Shown in pieces: positions 6,853 through 13,003 of a stretch of DNA of 13,003 nucleotides. The stretch's first letter is position 1. Each line of letters starts with the position of its first letter. The stretch is from Chloroflexota bacterium (GTDB lineage Bacteria; Chloroflexota; Dormibacteria; Dormibacterales; Dormibacteraceae), in contig VBJR01000113.1 of assembly GCA_005880175.1 (NCBI GenBank), positions 1 to 13,003 on the forward strand, given 5' to 3'. The notes under the pieces are model-generated. The model saw only the letters and a list, made by a program, of their open reading frames with translations, did not search any database and was not told the origin of the DNA. Both the position numbers and the translations under genes were made by a program.

Positions 6853-8340
6853 CTACGTTACCTGGACGGGCGTGGACGACGCCTCGGCACGCTGGCGCGC
6901 GCTCTCGCGCACCGCCGCCCGCCGCGAGGCCAGCGTCGCGCTGGCGCCCGCCGCCCACCAGAACAGGAACGTGATCGAGAGGTCCGCCCAGAGGTCGCTG
7001 GTCATCGTGATCGGGACCAGGGCGAGGCCGCCCACGAACGCGGTGAGGGGCAGCGCGGCCTGGAGCGACCCCGGCGGCGCCAGGCGCCACGCGCGGTAGC
7101 CGTTCCAGATCGCCCCCAGGTACAGGAGCAGGTAGAGCAGGCCGCCCAGCACGCCCATGTCCCCGAACATGCCGAGCACGGCGCTCTCGCCGGTCCCCAC
7201 GAGCCGCCCGAAGCGGTTCGTCGAGGCGCCCACGCCCAGGCCCAGCGGGTGCTGGAGGTCGAGCTGCAGGTCCAGCTTCAGGTAGCCGTAGTGCTCCTGG
7301 GCGGAGACGTCGTTCGCCGAGATCGCCGTCCCGTGGCCGCGTCCGCTGAGCAGGTTCCGGTCCACCACCGGCCCCACCGAGGGATAGACGAGGATGATGA
7401 ACGCGACGCCCACGACGCTGGCCAGCGCCGTGACGGTCAGCCAGCGCCGGCGCACCAGCAGGGCCAGGAGGACCGCCTCGGGGATCGTGACCAGCAGCGC
7501 CAGGCGGGTCACGCTGAACATCACGCCGGCCAGCGCCAGCGCCAGCGCGGCGATCGCCGTCCACCGGACCCATCGCCGCTGGGGCCGGCGCTCGACCAGG
7601 GCCACGCCGAGCGGCAGCAGCAGCAGCCCCGTGTACGCGATCGGGAGCGGGCTGATGTAGATCGACACCATCCGGCGGACCAGGGTGCCGTCCGGGAGCG
7701 TCAGGAAGAAGTTCTCGGGCAGGCCGCCGGGGCCGTGGTAGGTGAAGCCGAGGAAGCTCGTGTAGAGGTTGACCCCCCAGTCGAGCCACGTCCGGGTCGG
7801 CACCAGCCAGAGCTCGGCGAGCCCGAACAGGGCCACGAACGCGCCGGTGCCGAGGACCACCCAGAGCGCGGGGCCCAGCTGGCGCTCGTCCGACGTCGCC
7901 AGCCGCCGGCCCAGGAAGTACAGCAGCGGGAGCAGCGCGACGACCCGGAACCCGAGCACGCGCTGGGTGAGGTTGGCGTCCGAGTGCAGGATCGAGTCCG
8001 GCACCACCAGGTAGAGGACCGCGACCACCGCGAACGCGGCGGCCACCCAGTCGCCGGGCAGCGGCCGGCCCAGCCGGCCGGCCCGGTGGTCGCGCCACAG
8101 GCCGAGCACGGCGACCGCCGTCAGGACGACGAGGAACAGCTCCTTCCAGACCTGGAAGACGCGGACCAGCCAGTGCGGCGTGCCCAGGGCCAGAAGCACC
8201 ATCAGCAGGAAGCTGTGGAACGCCATGCCGGCGACGAGCACGCCGAGGCCGACGACGGGGCGGCGCCAGGACAGCCAGAGGCCCCCGGCGGTCAGGAGCA
8301 GGAGGAGAAGGGCCGACGCGGACCCGATGACGGAGGCCAC
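6853..8340 (-). CDS. Second O-antigen ligase/polymerase-like membrane protein
   Basis: The protein has 495 residues from GTG 8340 (498 from GTG 8349) and is a polytopic membrane protein of the O-antigen ligase type. Multiple helices lead to FSVTRLALLV (275-284), where TR sits in the SRG-like position. A large outer loop follows with SAQEHYGYLKLDLQL (346-360), HPLGLGVGAS (364-373) and TGESAVLGMFGDMGVLGG (383-400), then closing helices. The loop carries GES rather than the common HN motif seen in the paralogue at 2513-3742, so the two may differ in substrate. It would polymerise or ligate lipid-linked glycan outside the membrane. A TAGTAT hexamer ends 10 nt before GTG 8340 and only 1 nt before GTG 8349, which favours 8340. 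It heads the four-gene minus-strand run and ends 16 nt before the next start. The C-terminal 25 residues are charged and probably cytoplasmic. Confidence 0.82.
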   Translation of the reverse strand: MASVIGSASALLLLLLTAGGLWLSWRRPVVGLGVLVAGMAFHSFLLMVLLALGTPHWLVRVFQVWKELFLVVLTAVAVLGLWRDHRAGRLGRPLPGDWVAAAFAVVAVLYLVVPDSILHSDANLTQRVLGFRVVALLPLLYFLGRRLATSDERQLGPALWVVLGTGAFVALFGLAELWLVPTRTWLDWGVNLYTSFLGFTYHGPGGLPENFFLTLPDGTLVRRMVSIYISPLPIAYTGLLLLPLGVALVERRPQRRWVRWTAIAALALALAGVMFSVTRLALLVTIPEAVLLALLVRRRWLTVTALASVVGVAFIILVYPSVGPVVDRNLLSGRGHGTAISANDVSAQEHYGYLKLDLQLDLQHPLGLGVGASTNRFGRLVGTGESAVLGMFGDMGVLGGLLYLLLYLGAIWNGYRAWRLAPPGSLQAALPLTAFVGGLALVPITMTSDLWADLSITFLFWWAAGASATLASRRAAVRESARQRAEASSTPVQVT

Positions 8341-8350
8341 GAGGGCCACG

Positions 8351-8356
8351 ATACTA
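8351..8356 (-). promoter_or_regulatory. Candidate -10 hexamer TAGTAT for the ligase/polymerase-like gene
   Basis: TAGTAT matches the -10 consensus TATAAT at four of six positions in an otherwise GC-rich sequence, and ends 10 nt before the preferred GTG at 8340. It is back to back with the candidate -10 of the divergent GT4 at 8409-8414. No -35 is recognisable. Confidence 0.45.
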
Positions 8357-8408
8357 ACCAAAGGTCCCGGCCACCCGCTGCGCCACACCGGGGCCTGGAC
8401 AGGTTCTG

Positions 8409-8414
8409 GATAAT
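8409..8414 (+). promoter_or_regulatory. Candidate -10 hexamer GATAAT for the divergent GT4 gene
   Basis: GATAAT matches TATAAT at five of six positions, the best match in the window. It ends 7 nt before the ATC codon at 8422, where the protein is expected to begin, placing the transcription start at or next to that codon. Confidence 0.45.
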
Positions 8415-8421
8415 CCGGCGC

Positions 8422-9576
8422 ATCCGACGGATCCTCTACGTCAGCCACTCGAAGGAGGTCGGCGGCGCCGAGCTGTACCTCGCCGGCCTGATCCGGAGCG
8501 TCGCGGCCGCCGGGCCGGCCGCGCCGGCGCTGGTCTGCCGCCGGGACGCCGTGCTCGACGAGTGGGCGGCGCGGGTGGCCTCGGGCGGCGTGGCCCTCCA
8601 CCGGCTCGACCTCACGGCGCCGGGCGACTGCCTGGCGCTGCTGCGGCTGGCCCGGGGCGCGGACGTCGTGCACCTGAACCTGGCGTTCCCGGTCGGGCGC
8701 TACCAGCTCCTCTCGGCGCTGCTCGCGCGGCTGGCGGGCCGGCGGCTCGTCGTCACGCACCACCTGGGTGTGGACATCGCCGGCCTCCCGCTCGGCGCGC
8801 CGGCGCGCCGCTTCTGGACGGCCGCGTTCCCGCTGTACGACCGGCTCGCCCGGTGGAACGTCGCGTGCTCGCGGGCGGTGTGGGACCACCTGGTCCGCGG
8901 CTGCGGGTACTCCGCGCGGCGGACCGTGCTGGTCCGCAACGGCGCCGACCTGGACCGCTTCCAGCCCCTGGCCGGGGCCGATCGGGCGGAGGCCCGCGCC
9001 GAGGCCGCCGAGGCGGCCGGCCTGGGTTCTCTGCCGCCCGGCGCGGTGCTCGCCTGCACGGTGGCCCGTCTGAGCGTGCAGAAGGGGCTCGCCGACCTGG
9101 TGGACGCCGCGCGGATCGTGGTCGCGGACCATCCGGACGTCCGGTTCGTCGTGGTCGGCGACGGCGAGCTGCGCGAGGAGCTGGCCGCCCGGGCCGCCGC
9201 CGCGGGCCTGGCCGGCCGGCTCGGGCTGGCCGGGGCCCGGCCCCAGGCGCAGGTGGCGCGGTGGCTGGGGGCGGCCGACCTGTTCGTCCTGTCCAGCCAC
9301 TTCGAGGGCATGCCGCTGGCGCTGATCGAGGCGATGGCGGCGGGCTGCGCGCCCGTGGCGACCGACGTCGGCGGGGTGGGGGAGGTGGTGGACGGTCCGC
9401 TGGTGGGCCGCCTGGTCCCGCCGCGGGACCCGGTCGCGCTGGCGGCGGCGATCGGCGAGCTGGCGGCCGACGCGGACCTGCGCGGGCGGCTGGGCTGCGC
9501 CGCGTCCGAGCGGGCGCGCGGCGCGTTCGACGTCCGCGACACGTACCGCGAGACGGCCGGCCTGTACGGCGTCTAG
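8422..9576 (+). CDS. GT4 family glycosyltransferase with an apparent ATC start codon
   Basis: The protein has 384 residues counted from ATC 8422. The N-terminus reads (I)RRILYVSHSKEVGGAELYL, the usual first strand and glycine turn of GT4 enzymes (GG at 14-15). VVTHHLGVDIAG lies at 110-121 and LVRNGADLDRF at 170-180. The donor domain has CTVARLSVQKG (212-222) and HFEGMPLALIEAMAAG (293-308), with EX7E residues E295 and E303. It should transfer a sugar to a lipid-linked acceptor in the cytoplasm. The odd point is the start: reading upstream in frame there is no ATG, GTG or TTG in the divergent intergenic region, only CTG 8395 and several ATC/ATA codons. The first internal GTG (about 8551) would delete the first strand and glycine turn. 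ATC at 8422 is exactly where ATG would be expected and is 7 nt after GATAAT. It converges on the flippase with a 3-nt gap. Confidence 0.85.
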   Translation: MRRILYVSHSKEVGGAELYLAGLIRSVAAAGPAAPALVCRRDAVLDEWAARVASGGVALHRLDLTAPGDCLALLRLARGADVVHLNLAFPVGRYQLLSALLARLAGRRLVVTHHLGVDIAGLPLGAPARRFWTAAFPLYDRLARWNVACSRAVWDHLVRGCGYSARRTVLVRNGADLDRFQPLAGADRAEARAEAAEAAGLGSLPPGAVLACTVARLSVQKGLADLVDAARIVVADHPDVRFVVVGDGELREELAARAAAAGLAGRLGLAGARPQAQVARWLGAADLFVLSSHFEGMPLALIEAMAAGCAPVATDVGGVGEVVDGPLVGRLVPPRDPVALAAAIGELAADADLRGRLGCAASERARGAFDVRDTYRETAGLYGV

Positions 9577-9579
9577 CGG

Positions 9580-11070
9580 CTACTGGGCCCGGCCGGTCCG
9601 CAGCTGCGCGACCAGCCCGCCCACCTCGGTCCGCAGGCGGGGGCCCTCCGCCAGCCACAGGATGCCGACGTACGCGAGGCCGAGCACCGCGCCCAGGAGG
9701 AGGAGCTGGAGGAGGCCGCCCGGCAGGACCCGGACGGCGACGGCGCCGGCCAGCGCCACGCCGGCGCCCGCCGCCAGCGGCAGGTGGAGCAGGTGCCACA
9801 GCCGCACCGGCACCTCGCGGCGGACGAGGATGATCAGCGCGGCCGAGGCGCCGACCCGGGTCACCAGCATGGACAGCGCGATCCCCACGTAGCCGAACGG
9901 GAACGTGAGGGCCGAGGCCAGCAGCACCGTGATCGCGGTCCACGTGACGCCGAGCACCATCGTCGAGCGGACCCGGCCGACCGCGTTGAGGGCCGAGAAC
10001 AGCGGGCTCGTGATGCTGGCCCCCGCCCAGTTCAGGCCGAGCAGGACGACGGGCACCAGCGCGGGCGCCCACTTGGGCGAGAACACGTACTGGATCAGCC
10101 AGGGCGCGAGGGCGATCAGGACGAGCTCGGCCGGCACCGCGACCAGGAACAGGGCGCGGGTGGACTGCTCGATCGCGCGGCCGAGCTGGCGGGGGTCGGC
10201 CTGCATGCGGGCGAACGAGGGGAACGCGACGCGGCCGACCACCTGGGCCATCTGGGCCGGGACGGACGTCAGGGCCAGGGCCCAGTTGAGGTACCCGACC
10301 TCGGTGGTCCCGACCAGCAGGCCGCCGAGCAGCGGGATCATGTAGTCGCGGGCGAGGTTGCTGAGCCAGATGCCCTGGAACGGGAGGGCGAAGGCGAGGA
10401 GGCCGGCCAGGGCCGGGCGGTCCAGGGCGAAGCGGGGCCGCCAGCGGGCCAGCCAGAGGGTGACGGCGAGGCCGACCGCCTTCGAGACCAGGATCGCGAC
10501 CATGAAGCTCCAGGTCCCCGCGCCGGCGGCCGCCAGGATGACGGCGGTGAGCTGGAACAGCAGCACCTCGATGACCTCGACGGCGCTCAGGCGGCCGTAC
10601 AGGAGCTTCCGCTCCAGGACGACGTTGGGGACGGTCTTCAGCGAGGAGAGGAGGCCGCCTATGGCCATCGCGCGGACGAACCAGGCGCCGGCGGGGCCGA
10701 GGCCGTAAGCGGCGGCGAGGGGCTCGGCGCCGGCGAAGGCGGCGACGACGAGAGCGACGAGCGCCGCCTGCTGGACGAGGAAGACGGTCCCGAGCGCGCG
10801 GTCGGTCATCGCCTCCCGGCGCTGGAGGAGGGCGGCCCCGAGGCCGAAGTCGCTGATCCAGGAGAGGAGGACCAGGATCGCGAGGGTGATGGCGTAGATG
10901 CCGAACGAGGCGGGGGAGAGCAGCCTGGAGAGGGCGATGTTGGCCCCCAGCCCGACGAGCTGGACCACGCCGTAGCGGACCAGGAGGAAGGCGACCCCAC
11001 GGCTGGCCCGCCCGGTCAGGACGTGCGGATCGGGGTCCGCGAGGGGGGGCTCGGCGCCCGTCTGAGCCAC
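9580..11070 (-). CDS. Wzx-like polysaccharide flippase (MATE/MOP superfamily)
   Basis: The protein has 496 residues with a short polar N-terminus (1-24) and about 12-14 hydrophobic segments. LTGRASRGVAFLLVRYGVVQ (18-37), LSRLLSPASFGIYAI (48-62) and SDFGLGAALLQRRE (73-86) are the characteristic start of oligosaccharide flippases. VPNVVLERKLLYGRLSAVEV (147-166) and GAGTWSFMVAIL (183-194) are typical of the next repeat. It should move lipid-linked oligosaccharide from the inner to the outer face of the membrane, supplying the ligase/polymerase-like proteins. The GTG start at 11070 lies exactly 6 nt after a TATCCT hexamer, so the message is probably leaderless. The gene is single, divergent from the GT4 at 11246 and convergent with the GT4 ending at 9576. 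Substrate is not predictable. Confidence 0.88.
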   Translation of the reverse strand: MAQTGAEPPLADPDPHVLTGRASRGVAFLLVRYGVVQLVGLGANIALSRLLSPASFGIYAITLAILVLLSWISDFGLGAALLQRREAMTDRALGTVFLVQQAALVALVVAAFAGAEPLAAAYGLGPAGAWFVRAMAIGGLLSSLKTVPNVVLERKLLYGRLSAVEVIEVLLFQLTAVILAAAGAGTWSFMVAILVSKAVGLAVTLWLARWRPRFALDRPALAGLLAFALPFQGIWLSNLARDYMIPLLGGLLVGTTEVGYLNWALALTSVPAQMAQVVGRVAFPSFARMQADPRQLGRAIEQSTRALFLVAVPAELVLIALAPWLIQYVFSPKWAPALVPVVLLGLNWAGASITSPLFSALNAVGRVRSTMVLGVTWTAITVLLASALTFPFGYVGIALSMLVTRVGASAALIILVRREVPVRLWHLLHLPLAAGAGVALAGAVAVRVLPGGLLQLLLLGAVLGLAYVGILWLAEGPRLRTEVGGLVAQLRTGRAQ

Positions 11071-11076
11071 GCGGTA

Positions 11077-11082
11077 AGGATA
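11077..11082 (-). promoter_or_regulatory. Candidate -10 hexamer TATCCT for the flippase
   Basis: TATCCT ends 6 nt before the GTG at 11070, the spacing expected if transcription begins on the start codon itself. It overlaps the region where a -35 for the opposite-strand promoter at 11101-11106 would lie, so the two promoters may compete for polymerase. Confidence 0.45.
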
Positions 11083-11100
11083 GGCTCGACCCGAGTTGGC

Positions 11101-11106
11101 TATGGT
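11101..11106 (+). promoter_or_regulatory. Candidate -10 hexamer TATGGT for the leader/GT4 transcription unit
   Basis: TATGGT ends 8 nt before a GTG at 11115 that opens a 38-codon frame, the same geometry as other gene heads here. If used, the GT4 at 11246 would have a leader of about 130 nt, unlike its neighbours. Confidence 0.35.
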
Positions 11107-11114
11107 TGGGGCCC

Positions 11115-11231
11115 GTGTTCAGAGGTTCGGCGCGGCGCCGGGCGATCGCAACGGGCCAACTGCTGGCGAATGGCCCTGTCCACGCGCCAGAGGAGGGCCA
11201 TCCGCCGGCGAATGGCCCGAAGCACTGGTGA
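11115..11231 (+). CDS. Possible leaderless small ORF (38 codons) in the GT4 leader
   Basis: A GTG-started frame begins 8 nt after TATGGT and ends with TGA at 11229-11231, 14 nt before the GT4 ATG. The peptide begins VFRGSARRRA and contains an ANGP motif twice, 14 codons apart (LLANGPVHAP and PPANGPKHW), because it spans both palindromic repeats. It has no membrane segment and resembles no family I recognise. For coding: the leaderless spacing and the tidy stop just before the GT4 ribosome binding site. Against: only 29 of 38 codons end in G or C, well below the flanking genes, and the three differences between the repeats change residues in this frame. A non-coding leader is equally plausible. 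Confidence 0.25.
   Translation: MFRGSARRRAIATGQLLANGPVHAPEEGHPPANGPKHW
11153..11176. repeat. Palindromic repeat, copy 1 (GGGCCA-N12-TGGCCC)
   Basis: Arms GGGCCA (11153-11158) and TGGCCC (11171-11176) are perfect inverted repeats around a 12-nt centre. The 24-nt unit matches copy 2 at 21 of 24 positions; all three differences are in the centre. It is either a dyad operator or an RNA hairpin. Confidence 0.6.
11195..11218. repeat. Palindromic repeat, copy 2 (GGGCCA-N12-TGGCCC)
   Basis: Arms GGGCCAT (11195-11201) and ATGGCCC (11212-11218) form a perfect 7-bp inverted repeat with a 10-nt loop. It starts exactly 42 nt after copy 1, about four turns of B-DNA and also 14 codons. It ends 27 nt before the GT4 ATG. 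Confidence 0.6.
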
Positions 11232-11234
11232 CGC

Positions 11235-11241
11235 AGGGTGG
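11235..11241 (+). promoter_or_regulatory. Ribosome binding site of the GT4 at 11246
   Basis: AGGGTGG lies 4 nt before ATG 11246 and is the clearest Shine-Dalgarno-like sequence at any transcription-unit head here. It decides the start at 11246 over in-frame TTG 11096 and ATG 11102, whose extension has much poorer GC at third codon positions. Confidence 0.5.
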
Positions 11242-11245
11242 CACC

Positions 11246-13003
<1,758 letters not shown>

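Noticed and set aside
6855..6860. TAACGT hexamer as a promoter for the GT4 at 6836
   Set aside because: It overlaps the stop codon of the preceding gene, only 16 nt separates the two genes, and the run looks like one operon. A separate promoter is not needed.
6127..8394. Very long plus-strand open frame continuous with the GT4 at 8422
   Set aside because: It lies antisense to the GT4 at 5775-6836 and the ligase-like gene. Its translation is Arg/Gln/Pro/Ala-rich without any domain, as expected of shadow frames in GC-rich DNA. Only the part from about 8422 is a real protein.
11153..11218. The two palindromic repeats as a minimal CRISPR array
   Set aside because: Only two imperfect 24-nt units with an 18-nt interval are present, with no cas genes nearby, and the interval is too short for a spacer.

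Overview
The window is a stretch of a surface-polysaccharide (exopolysaccharide, capsule or O-antigen type) gene cluster in a very GC-rich bacterium. Third codon positions are almost all G or C, GTG starts are common, and most transcription-unit heads carry a TAnnnT hexamer only 6-14 nt before the start codon, so many mRNAs look leaderless. This suits an actinobacterium (Actinomycetota, possibly a Thermoleophilia-like lineage). That placement is an inference from base composition and gene style; no marker gene is present.

Layout. The left edge (1-268, minus) holds the first 89 residues of a membrane protein that looks like the N-terminus of a polyprenyl-phosphate sugar transferase. Next is a PIG-V-like GT-C mannosyltransferase (346-1620, minus). 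Divergent from it are a DPM1-like GT2 glycosyltransferase (1714-2445, plus) and an O-antigen ligase/polymerase-like membrane protein (2513-3742, plus). A four-gene minus-strand run covers 8340 down to 3778: a second ligase/polymerase-like protein, a GT4 glycosyltransferase, a WecG/TagA/CpsF (GT26) glycosyltransferase broken by a frameshift, and another GT4. The last three are joined by GTGA stop/start overlaps. Divergent from this run is a GT4 gene (8422-9576, plus) with no ATG, GTG or TTG at its proper start. A Wzx/MATE-like flippase (9580-11070, minus) follows. The longest intergenic region (11071-11245) contains a striking 24-nt palindromic repeat pair and a possible leaderless small ORF, and leads into another GT4 (11246-12346, plus). 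The right edge (12319-13003, minus) is the C-terminal three quarters of a GDP-L-fucose-synthase-like reductase.

How it fits together (inference). An initiating sugar transferase loads the first sugar on undecaprenyl phosphate. The cytoplasmic GT4/GT26 enzymes extend the unit, with a GDP-fucose-type sugar made by the epimerase/reductase. The flippase exports the lipid-linked unit, and the two ligase/polymerase-like proteins polymerise it or attach it outside. The DPM1-like GT2 and the GT-C enzyme form a plausible side pair: the GT2 makes a polyprenyl-phosphate sugar that the GT-C enzyme uses on the outer face. There are no rRNA or tRNA genes, CRISPR arrays or insertion sequences, and no gene-free stretch longer than about 175 nt.

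The points most worth a second look are the palindromic repeats with the candidate leader ORF before the GT4 at 11246, the apparent ATC start of the GT4 at 8422, the deletion/frameshift in the GT26 gene, and the consistent leaderless promoter geometry.
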